A DNA stretch of 64,000 nt from NCBI RefSeq assembly GCF_900091725.1, contig NZ_FMBW01000040.1:371622-435621 (forward strand), in the 5' to 3' direction. A model generated the notes under the pieces. That model ran no database searches, was not told the DNA's origin, and was given only the letters and a program-made list of their open reading frames with translations. Position numbers and translations under genes: made by a program. Position 1 is the first letter of the stretch, and every line of letters begins with the position of its first letter. This document shows positions 36,138 to 43,230 of this stretch, in pieces. The DNA is from Streptomyces sp. DvalAA-43. Its GTDB lineage: Bacteria > Actinomycetota > Actinomycetes > Streptomycetales > Streptomycetaceae.

Positions 36138-36787
36138 GCCGCCACCTCCACCGGCTGCCGCAGCCGCCCGGCGAGATCACGCCGCCAGTTGCGCAGGCCG
36201 ATCAGGCAGAGCGTCAGGAAACCGACGTACAGCAGCGAGGTCAGATAGAGCTCCTTGTACGCGTACAGCGGGATGTACACCACATCGGCGGCGATCCACA
36301 GCCACCAGGACTCCACGAGCTTGCGGCACTGTCCGTACGTCGCCGTCAGGGACAGCGCGGTCGTCAGGGCGTCCCAGAAGGGCACGGTCGAGTCGGTGGC
36401 GTGGTCGAGCAGGACGGTGAGGGCGACGGTCCCCACCGCCCCCGCCGCGAGCAGCCAGGTCCATTCGGTGCGTGTGGTGCGCCGCACCGGCAGATCCGGT
36501 GAGCCCGGTCCACCCCCGTGGGTCCAGGTCCACCAGCCGTACGCGGCCAGGGCGATGAAGACGATCTGGAGGCCGGCGTCGGCGTACAGACCGGACTGGG
36601 TGAACAGCAGGATGAAGAAGAGGTTGTTGGCGATGCCGATCGGCCAGTTGGCGAGGTGCTGGCGGGCCACGAGCCACACGCACAGCGCCCCGCTGCCGAA
36701 GCCGAGCACCTCGGTCCAGCTGACCGGGGTGTCGAGCACCGTCACCAGGGGTTGTTGCAGTGGATCGAGGAAATCCGCGAGACTCAC
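36134..36787 (-). CDS. pnuC: Nicotinamide riboside transporter PnuC
   Basis: 217 residues from GTG 36787, chosen because a full AAGGAGG lies five bases upstream; the frame extends to ATG 36808, but that would place the start inside the palindrome. About seven helices. Conserved features are WLVARQHLANWPIGIANNLF, then YADAGLQIVFIALAAYGWWT, and ESWWLWIAADVVYIPLYAYK. It facilitates diffusion of nicotinamide riboside, trapped by the downstream kinase. It is the first gene of the five-gene NAD operon. Confidence 0.95.
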   Translation of the reverse strand: MSLADFLDPLQQPLVTVLDTPVSWTEVLGFGSGALCVWLVARQHLANWPIGIANNLFFILLFTQSGLYADAGLQIVFIALAAYGWWTWTHGGGPGSPDLPVRRTTRTEWTWLLAAGAVGTVALTVLLDHATDSTVPFWDALTTALSLTATYGQCRKLVESWWLWIAADVVYIPLYAYKELYLTSLLYVGFLTLCLIGLRNWRRDLAGRLRQPVEVAA

Positions 36788-36790
36788 GCC

Positions 36791-36827
36791 CGCCTCCTTA
36801 ATAGTCATTCTGACTATAAAGGAGGCG
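36791..36827 (-). promoter_or_regulatory. NrtR operator candidate and SD-sequestering palindrome
   Basis: Left arm CGCCTCCTTAATAGTCA (36791-36807) and right arm TGACTATAAAGGAGGCG (36811-36827) pair with one mismatch across TTC. The core ATAGTCA-TTC-TGACTAT resembles a dimeric repressor site. On the minus-strand transcript the pnuC Shine-Dalgarno AAGGAGG lies in one arm and its complement in the other, so the same sequence could act as DNA operator and RNA hairpin. Assignment to NrtR is by position. Confidence 0.6.
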
Positions 36828-36843
36828 CGGGCATGACGAAAGA

Positions 36844-36892
36844 CCCGCGGCCGGTTCCTGTTCGACTATCGAAAACAGGAACCGGCCGCGGG
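36844..36892 (-). terminator. Terminator of the rluB operon
   Basis: Perfect 19-bp arms, left CCCGCGGCCGGTTCCTGTT (36844-36862) and right 36874-36892, with an 11-base loop, 22 bp past the rluB stop. It also insulates pnuC. Confidence 0.85.
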
Positions 36893-36914
36893 CCGTGGAG
36901 CGGACGGAGGAGGG

Positions 36915-38072
36915 TTACAGACCGACCTCGCGCATCAGCATGCCCACCTCGGTGTTGGTGAGGCGGCGCAGCCAGCCGGACTTCTGGTCGCCCAGCGGGA
37001 TCGGCCCGAACGACGTCCTCACGAGCCGCTCGACCGGGAATCCGGCCTCGGCGAGCATCCGGCGGACGATGTGCTTGCGGCCCTCGTGGAGGGTCACCTC
37101 GACCAGGTAGTTCTTGCCGGTGTTCTCGACGACCCGGAAGTGGTCGGCGCGGGCGTACCCGTCCTCCAGCTGGATGCCGTCCTTGAGCCGCTTGCCCAGG
37201 TCGCGCGGGAGCGGCCCCTGGATGGCGGCCAGGTAGGTCTTCTTCACCCCGTACTTGGGGTGGGTCAGCCGGTGGGCCAGCTCGCCGTGGTTGGTGAGCA
37301 TGATGATGCCCTCGGTCTCGGTGTCCAGCCGGCCGACGTGGAAGAGCCGCGTCTCACGGTTGGTGACGTAGTCGCCGAGGCACTGGCGGCCGTCCGGGTC
37401 CTCCATCGAGGAGACGACACCGGCGGGCTTGTTCAGCGCGAAGAACAGGTAGGACTGGGCGGCGACGGTCAGGCCGTCGACCTTGATCTCGTCCCTGTTC
37501 ACATCGACGCGCATGCCCTGCTCGACGACGATCTCGCCGTTGACCTCGACGCGGGACTGCTCGATCAGCTCCTCGCACGCCCGGCGCGAGCCCATGCCCG
37601 CCCGTGCGAGGACCTTCTGCAGCCGCTCGCCCTCCTGCTCGGCGCCCGGGTGGGTCCTGGGCGTCTTGATCTCGGCCTTGCCGGCATACCGGTCCCGGTT
37701 GCGCTGCTCGATCTTGGCGTCGAGCTCACGCGGACGGGACGGGGCGCCGTACGGGGCACGGCGGCCGCTGCTCCTGGAGCCGCCGGTCGCCGCCTTCGGG
37801 CCGCCCTTGGCGCCGCCGCGGGCCGCCGCGCCGCGTCCCTTGCGGGTGCCGCCGTCGCCGCCCGGCTTGTCGTTGCCCACGTCGTAGCGGCGCTCCTCGG
37901 GGCGGGGCCGGCGGGGGCGCTGCTCCTGCTTGTCGTCACGCTCGGAGCTGGGAACCCGGGGGTTCGGGTTGCTGTTCCTGCCGCTGCCGGTGTTGTTCCT
38001 GCCGCCGCTCCTGCCGCCGCCGCTCCTGGCTCCGCCGCCGCCGCTTCCGCTGTTCCTGCCACTGCTTCGCAT
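36915..38072 (-). CDS. rluB: RluB/RsuA-family rRNA pseudouridine synthase
   Basis: 385 residues from ATG 38072; TTG 38075 is possible. Residues 1-145 are a disordered Arg/Gly/Ser-rich extension (GGGRSGGRNNTGSGRN and similar). An S4 RNA-binding domain follows (ERLQKVLARAGMGSRRACEE), then the catalytic domain with the active Asp in HVGRLDTETEGI. It modifies 23S (or 16S) rRNA uridine. The start shares one base with the scpB stop, the usual actinobacterial order scpA-scpB-rluB. Confidence 0.95.
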   Translation of the reverse strand: MRSSGRNSGSGGGGARSGGGRSGGRNNTGSGRNSNPNPRVPSSERDDKQEQRPRRPRPEERRYDVGNDKPGGDGGTRKGRGAAARGGAKGGPKAATGGSRSSGRRAPYGAPSRPRELDAKIEQRNRDRYAGKAEIKTPRTHPGAEQEGERLQKVLARAGMGSRRACEELIEQSRVEVNGEIVVEQGMRVDVNRDEIKVDGLTVAAQSYLFFALNKPAGVVSSMEDPDGRQCLGDYVTNRETRLFHVGRLDTETEGIIMLTNHGELAHRLTHPKYGVKKTYLAAIQGPLPRDLGKRLKDGIQLEDGYARADHFRVVENTGKNYLVEVTLHEGRKHIVRRMLAEAGFPVERLVRTSFGPIPLGDQKSGWLRRLTNTEVGMLMREVGL

Positions 38073-38746
38073 CAAAAATCCGTCTTGTCGTCTGCGTGAG
38101 TATCCGGGGTGTCCGGTGCGTCCGGATCGAACGACGGCACACCCTCTAGCGTCTCAGCCTCGATCGCGTCCGCCTCGGGGAGGAAGGGCGCGAGCTCCGG
38201 GAGCTCATCCAGGCCGCGCAGGCCCATCCGCTCCAGAAAGTAGTTCGTCGTCCTGTACAGGATCGCACCTGTTTCGGGTTCCGCGCCCGCTTCCCCCACC
38301 AGCCCCCGCTGCAACAGGGTCCGCATGACCCCGTCACAGTTCACGCCGCGGACCGCGGAGACCCTGGAACGGCTGACCGGCTGGCGGTACGCGACCACCG
38401 CGAGGGTCTCCAGCGCCGCCTGGGTCAGCCGGGCCTGCTGGCCGTCCAGGACGAAGCTCTCGACGGCCGCCGCGTACTCGGGACGGGTGTAGAACCGCCA
38501 GCCGCCCGCCACCAGCCGCAGCTCGAATCCGCGGCGCTGCACGGTGTACTCGTCGGCCAGCGCGCGCAGCGCGTCGGCGACGGCCCTGCGGGGCCGCTCC
38601 AGCACCTTGGCGAGGTGCTCCTCGGTGGCGGGCTCGTCGACGACCATGAGGACGGCCTCCAGCGCGGGCCCGAGATCGAGCTCCGCGACGGGGGAACCGG
38701 TGGTGTCCTGCTCGGCGGGGGAACCGGTGGTGTCCTGCTCGCTCAT
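38072..38746 (-). CDS. scpB: Segregation and condensation protein B
   Basis: 224 residues from ATG 38746, overlapping the scpA stop by ATGA. Two winged-helix domains: LGPALEAVLMVVDEPATEEH onward, and ARLTQAALETLAVVAYRQPV with RSRVSAVRGVNCDGVMRTLL. ScpB dimers bind ScpA and SMC in chromosome condensation. The N-terminus carries a recent nine-residue duplication (EQDTTGSPA then EQDTTGSPV), see the repeat at 38690. Confidence 0.95.
   Translation of the reverse strand: MSEQDTTGSPAEQDTTGSPVAELDLGPALEAVLMVVDEPATEEHLAKVLERPRRAVADALRALADEYTVQRRGFELRLVAGGWRFYTRPEYAAAVESFVLDGQQARLTQAALETLAVVAYRQPVSRSRVSAVRGVNCDGVMRTLLQRGLVGEAGAEPETGAILYRTTNYFLERMGLRGLDELPELAPFLPEADAIEAETLEGVPSFDPDAPDTPDTHADDKTDF
38690..38741. 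repeat. 27-bp tandem duplication inside scpB
   Basis: A 25-base identical segment occurs at 38690-38714 and again at 38717-38741, period 27, in frame. It encodes two copies of EQDTTGSP at residues 3-20 of ScpB, a variable disordered tail. Confidence 0.9.
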
Positions 38747-39774
38747 GCCTTCACATCCTCCTGGACGTCCTGCGCCTCGGTGTCGAACTCGTCCGTGACC
38801 ACGGGCTCGGCCCCCTCTCCCCCGGCCCAGCGCACCAGGAGTTCCCCGAGCGCCTCGTCCTGGTCGAGCGCGACGGCCTTCTCCCGGTACAGCTCCAGCA
38901 GCGCGAGGAACCGGGCGACGACGGTGAGGGTGTCCGGGGCGTCCTCGGTCAGCGTCCGGAAGCTGGCCTCCCCCGCCTCCCGCAGCCGCGCCACCACGAT
39001 CCCGGCCTGTTCCCGCACGCTGACCAGCGGCGCGTGGATGTGGTCGACGTACACCTGCGGCTCGGCCCTCGGCTGCATCGCCTTCACGGCCAGTGCGGCG
39101 AACCCCTCCGCCCCGATACTGATCACGACCTCGGGCAGCAGCTCGGCGTGGTGCGGCTCCAGACCCACGGTCCGGGGGAACCGCCGCCCCTCCGACGCCA
39201 GCCGGTCACTGAGGATATCCGCGATGCGTTTGTACGCGCGGTACTGGAGCAGCCGGGCGAAGAGCAGGTCCCGCGCTTCGAGCAGCGCCAGATCCGCCTC
39301 GTCCTCCACCTCGGCGGCGGGCAGCAGCCGGGCCGCCTTCAGATCGAGCAGGGTCGCGGCGACGACGAGGAACTCGGTGGTCTGGTCGAGGTCCCAGTCC
39401 GGTCCCATGGCGCGGATGTGCGCCATGAACTCGTCGGTGACCTTGGACAGCGCGACCTCGGTCACATCCAGCTTGTGCCTGGCGATGAGCTGGAGGAGCA
39501 GGTCGAACGGCCCCTCGAAGTTCGCCAGCCGGACGGTGAACCGCCCGTCGTCGGCCGGCTCGGGAGGCTCGGGGGATTCGGCGGGCGCCTCGGGTGCGTC
39601 GGACGCCTCCCTGGGTACGGGCGGCGGGGCGGGGATTTCCGTGTCGGAGATCTCCGCGTCAGGGATCTGCGCGTCGGCGCCCCCGCCGCCCACCGGATCC
39701 GGCGCGGCCCGGCCGCCCGGACCGCGCCCCAGGGGGCGGCGGGGGGTGCGGGCGGGCTCGTCGGTCGTCGGCAT
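38743..39774 (-). CDS. scpA: Segregation and condensation protein A (kleisin)
   Basis: 343 residues from ATG 39774. Residues 1-75 are a Pro/Glu/Asp-rich disordered extension. The kleisin core starts at FTVRLANFEGPFDLLLQLIA, continues DEFMAHIRAMGPDWDLDQTTE and ends in a C-terminal winged helix (SFRTLTEDAPDTLTVVARFL). It bridges the SMC heads with ScpB. Coupled to scpB by ATGA; the RHH-like and ParA-like genes lie upstream. Confidence 0.95.
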   Translation of the reverse strand: MPTTDEPARTPRRPLGRGPGGRAAPDPVGGGGADAQIPDAEISDTEIPAPPPVPREASDAPEAPAESPEPPEPADDGRFTVRLANFEGPFDLLLQLIARHKLDVTEVALSKVTDEFMAHIRAMGPDWDLDQTTEFLVVAATLLDLKAARLLPAAEVEDEADLALLEARDLLFARLLQYRAYKRIADILSDRLASEGRRFPRTVGLEPHHAELLPEVVISIGAEGFAALAVKAMQPRAEPQVYVDHIHAPLVSVREQAGIVVARLREAGEASFRTLTEDAPDTLTVVARFLALLELYREKAVALDQDEALGELLVRWAGGEGAEPVVTDEFDTEAQDVQEDVKA

Positions 39775-39882
39775 GGAGGTCCAGGGGCAGCGGGATACGG
39801 GCGGCGGGCCGTGGCCCGTACGGGAGAGCCGGACCGCTCGTCCGGCGGTCGCCCTCAGGGCAGGCTACCGGCGCCGCGCCCG

Positions 39883-40488
39883 TCAGCGGCCGCGCAGCCG
39901 CCGTACGAGGATGCTCGCGTCGCCCCGCGACTCCAGATCCGCGAGCACCACCGCGACCGCCTCACGGACGATCCGCCCGCGGTCGACCGCGAGTCCGTGC
40001 TCCCCGCGCAGCACGAGGCGGGCGTGTTCGAGGTCCATGAGTTCCTCGGCCGAGACGTAGACGGTGATCTTCTCGTCGTGGCGCTCGCGGCCGCTGGGCC
40101 GCCGGTTGGCCCCGCGCCCGCCTCCGCGCCTGCGCTGCTGCTGTACGGGGGCGGGGACCGCCTCCTGCGCGGACGACGGAGCGGGCACCGGCGCGGACTG
40201 CTGGGGCCTGCGCCCCGCCTGCGCGGCCGCCGCCACCCGGTCGCCTTCGCCGCGGCTGCGCGACTCTCCCGCGTCGGCGTCCGCCGCGGAGTGCTCCTCG
40301 CGCGAAGCGCCGTCGGTGTCCTGTGCCGTGTCCGTCCCGGCCGCGTCCGCCGCGGCATCGCTCTCGCCGGCCGGACCGGGCACCCGGGCCTCACCGTTCG
40401 CCTTGCGCCGCCGGTCCGCGGGGGACGAGGCCTGGAGCCCCATTCCACCGGTGGTACGGAACAGTTCGTCGGCCCCGGGCAGACTCAC
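39883..40488 (-). CDS. RHH-like DNA-binding partner of a ParA-like ATPase
   Basis: 201 residues from GTG 40488, which overlaps the parA-like stop by GTGA; GTG 40500 with GGGAGG ten bases upstream is an alternative. The first 135 residues are disordered (Ala, Asp, Gln, Arg). The C-terminal 60 residues (KITVYVSAEELMDLEHARLV then VDRGRIVREAVAVVLADL) look like a ribbon-helix-helix: a short strand followed by two helices. By analogy with ParA partners it may bind DNA and stimulate the ATPase. I do not know a named family. Confidence 0.75.
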   Translation of the reverse strand: MSLPGADELFRTTGGMGLQASSPADRRRKANGEARVPGPAGESDAAADAAGTDTAQDTDGASREEHSAADADAGESRSRGEGDRVAAAAQAGRRPQQSAPVPAPSSAQEAVPAPVQQQRRRGGGRGANRRPSGRERHDEKITVYVSAEELMDLEHARLVLRGEHGLAVDRGRIVREAVAVVLADLESRGDASILVRRLRGR

Positions 40489-41645
40489 TCGGCGTGACAC
40501 CGGGCGAGCACCTCCCTGGCGAGCTGGCGATAGGCGGCGGCACCGACCGAGTTGGAGGCGTAGGTGGTGATGGGCTCACCGGCGACCGTGGTCTCCGGGA
40601 AGCGCACGGTCCGCCCGATGACCGTGTGGTAGACGTGGTCGTCGAATGCCTCGACGACGCGCGCGAGGACCTCACGGCTGTGCACCGTACGGGAGTCGTA
40701 CATGGTGGCGAGGATGCCGTCGAGCTCCAGATCGGGGTTGAGGCGCTCCTGGACCTTCTCGATGGTCTCGGTGAGCAGCGCCACACCACGCAGCGCGAAG
40801 AACTCGCATTCGAGCGGCACTATGACCTTGTGGGCGGCCGTGAGGGCGTTCACGGTGAGCAGGCCGAGCGAGGGCTGACAGTCGATCACGATGTAGTCGT
40901 AGTCGGCCATCAGCGGCTTCAGGGCGCGCTGCAGCGTGGACTCCCGGGCCACCTCGCTCACCAGCTGCACCTCGGCGGCGGAGAGGTCGATGTTGCTGGG
41001 CAGCAGGTCCATGTTCGGGACCGCGGTCTTCAGCAGGACCTCGTCGGCGGACATGCCCCGCTCCATGAGCAGGTTGTAGACCGTGAGGTCGAGCTCCATC
41101 GGGTTGACGCCGAGACCGACCGACAGCGCCCCCTGCGGGTCGAAGTCGACGAGCAGGACGCGCCGTCCGTACTCGGCGAGCGCGGCGCCCAGGTTGATGG
41201 TCGACGTGGTCTTGCCGACGCCGCCCTTCTGGTTGCACATCGCGATGATCTTCGCGGGACCGTGGTCGGTCAGCGGGCCCGGGATCGGGAAGTAGGGCAG
41301 GGGCCGACCGGTCGGGCCGATCCGCTCGCGGCGCTGGCGGGCAGCGTCGGGCGCGAGGGTGGCCGCGTACTCCGGATCGGGCTCGTACTCGGCGTCGGGG
41401 TCGTAGAAGTGCCCCTGGGGCACCTCGTCGAAGTCGGCGAAGTGGGCGGTGTCCCGGCCACTCTCGTTGCCGGCCATGGCGTTCACGTGTAGGCCGTCCA
41501 TCATCTGGGGGGCTGTCGTCATGTGCTGGTGGGTGGCGAAGGTGCGGACAGCGACGGAGCCGACAGCCTCCAGCCCGTGCGGGCCCTGGCCCCGTGCAGG
41601 CATCCCTGGATGAACACCCCCGGGAGTAAATGTCGACTCATTCAC
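40485..41645 (-). CDS. ParA-family ATPase
   Basis: 386 residues from GTG 41645, with AAGGAGGT ten bases upstream. An N-terminal extension of about 125 residues precedes the deviant Walker A CNQKGGVGKTTSTINLGAAL (signature Lys present), Walker A' LLVDFDPQGALSVGLGV and Walker B DYIVIDCQPSLG. It is not the canonical oriC-linked parA because no parB or gidB adjoins; it is paired with an RHH-like protein and sits just upstream of scpAB. It may place DNA or another cargo along the nucleoid. Confidence 0.9.
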   Translation of the reverse strand: MNESTFTPGGVHPGMPARGQGPHGLEAVGSVAVRTFATHQHMTTAPQMMDGLHVNAMAGNESGRDTAHFADFDEVPQGHFYDPDAEYEPDPEYAATLAPDAARQRRERIGPTGRPLPYFPIPGPLTDHGPAKIIAMCNQKGGVGKTTSTINLGAALAEYGRRVLLVDFDPQGALSVGLGVNPMELDLTVYNLLMERGMSADEVLLKTAVPNMDLLPSNIDLSAAEVQLVSEVARESTLQRALKPLMADYDYIVIDCQPSLGLLTVNALTAAHKVIVPLECEFFALRGVALLTETIEKVQERLNPDLELDGILATMYDSRTVHSREVLARVVEAFDDHVYHTVIGRTVRFPETTVAGEPITTYASNSVGAAAYRQLAREVLARCHAE

Positions 41646-41971
41646 AAGTCGTCTTACCTCCTTGGACGTGACCAGGAAACTTATCGATAGGTCAGCGTGG
41701 CACCATGCCGACGATTGGCGACTCTATGGCGTGTCACCGCTCCGCAGCAACACAATCCGCCGGACCCGGCCCGATGTGTCGGCAATCGAACACCCCCCTG
41801 TCAAGGGTGCGCAGCCACCGGGGTGCGGTTTTAACAGGTGTACGAATCGGTTGAAGAGTTACGTTCGAGACGAGTTGAACGGGGCCGCCACAGGCGCCCG
41901 ACATGCCTCCGGCCGGACCTTGCTCGGCAAGGTCCGGCCGGACGCGTGAGGTTGACGGAAGTGGTTGACCG
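41646..41971. other. Intergenic region upstream of the parA-like gene
   Basis: 326 bp containing the parA-like promoter (AT-rich around 41840-41880) and the ald terminator. A 95-codon plus-strand frame here lacks coding bias and a ribosome site. Confidence 0.4.
41908..41942 (-). terminator. Terminator of ald
   Basis: 16-bp arms beginning TCCGGCCGGACCTTGC (41908-41923) and pairing with 41927-41942 around TCG, 30 bp past the ald stop. Confidence 0.88.
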
Positions 41972-43096
41972 TCAGCCGAGGAGCGAGCTCAGCTCGACGT
42001 GCTCCAGGCCGTGCGCTTCGGCCACCTCGCGGTAAACGACCTGTCCGTCATGGGTGTTGAGACCCTTGGCCAGCGCGGCGTCACGGCGCAGCGCCTCGAC
42101 CCAGCCACGGTTGGCGAGCTCCACGATGTACGGCAGCGTGGCGTTGGTGAGGGCGTACGTGGAGGTGTTCGGCACCGCGCCCGGCATGTTCGCGACGCAG
42201 TAGAAGACCGAGTTGTGGACCGTGAAGGTCGGCTCGGCGTGCGTCGTCGGGTGCGAGTCCTCGAAGCAGCCGCCCTGGTCGATCGCAATGTCGACAAGAA
42301 CACTTCCGGGCTTCATCTTGGCGACGAGCTCGTTGGTGACCAGCTTCGGCGCCTTCGCACCGGGGATCAGCACCGCACCCACGACGAGGTCGGCCTCGAT
42401 GACGGCCTTCTCCAGCTCGAAGGCGTTGGAGACGACGGTCTTCACCTTGGTGCCGAAGACCTTGTCGGCCTCGCGGAGCTTGTTGATGTCCCGGTCGAGC
42501 AGCGTGACGTGGAAACCGAGACCGACGGCGATCTGGGTGGCGTTCCAGCCGGAGACACCGCCGCCGATGACGACGGCCTCGGCGGGCGCCGTGCCCGGGA
42601 CGCCGCCCGGCAGCACGCCGCGGCCGCCGACCGAGCGCATCAGGTGGTAGGCGCCGACCTGCGGGGCCAGACGGCCCGCGACCTCGGACATCGGGGCGAG
42701 CAGCGGGAGCGCGCGGTTCGCGGTCTCGACCGTCTCGTAGGCGATGGCCGTGGTGCCCGAGGCGATCAGCGCGTCGGTGCACTCGCGGGAGGCGGCGAGG
42801 TGCAGGTAGGTGAAGAGCGTCTGGTCCTTGCGGAGGCGGTGGTACTCCTCGGCGACCGGCTCCTTGACCTTGAGGAGGAGGTCGGCGGTGGCCCAGACCT
42901 CGTCGGCGGTGGGGAGGATCTGCGCCCCGGCGGCGACGTACTCCTCGTCCGTGATGGAGGAGCCGGCCCCGGCGTTCTCCTCGACGACGACCTGGTGGCC
43001 GTGGCGGACGAGCTCGTGCACGCCGGCAGGCGTGATCGCCACGCGGAACTCGTTGTTCTTGACTTCGCGGGGGATGCCGACCTTCACGTCGATCAC
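41972..43096 (-). CDS. ald: Alanine dehydrogenase
   Basis: 374 residues from GTG 43096; GTG 43087 is an alternative start. The N-terminus VGIPREVKNNEFRVAITPAG is diagnostic. Lys75-type and His96-type catalytic residues lie in LLLKVKEP and LFTYLHLAAS. The NAD-binding loop is VIGGGVSGWNATQIAVGLG. It interconverts L-alanine and pyruvate/ammonia with NAD. It is monocistronic, with its own terminator, and about 135 bp of upstream DNA before the STAND/TPR gene. Confidence 0.97.
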   Translation of the reverse strand: MIDVKVGIPREVKNNEFRVAITPAGVHELVRHGHQVVVEENAGAGSSITDEEYVAAGAQILPTADEVWATADLLLKVKEPVAEEYHRLRKDQTLFTYLHLAASRECTDALIASGTTAIAYETVETANRALPLLAPMSEVAGRLAPQVGAYHLMRSVGGRGVLPGGVPGTAPAEAVVIGGGVSGWNATQIAVGLGFHVTLLDRDINKLREADKVFGTKVKTVVSNAFELEKAVIEADLVVGAVLIPGAKAPKLVTNELVAKMKPGSVLVDIAIDQGGCFEDSHPTTHAEPTFTVHNSVFYCVANMPGAVPNTSTYALTNATLPYIVELANRGWVEALRRDAALAKGLNTHDGQVVYREVAEAHGLEHVELSSLLG

Positions 43097-43230
43097 GGTC
43101 CTTGGCTCAGAGGGTTACCCGGGCATAGCTATACATACCCGGATAGACACTACGTAAATGGAGACACCGCGAACACACGCGGCAGAGCCAGTCTAATGAA
43201 GGGCTTCGCACTGTCTAGCCTTACAAAGCA

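Noticed and set aside
36833..36961. Plus-strand ORF with AAGGAGG seven bases before ATG
   Set aside because: It runs through the rluB terminator hairpin and antisense to rluB with no recognisable protein; the SD is one half of the pnuC palindrome.
41662..41949. Plus-strand 95-residue ORF between parA-like and ald
   Set aside because: No coding bias or ribosome site, and it runs through the ald terminator.
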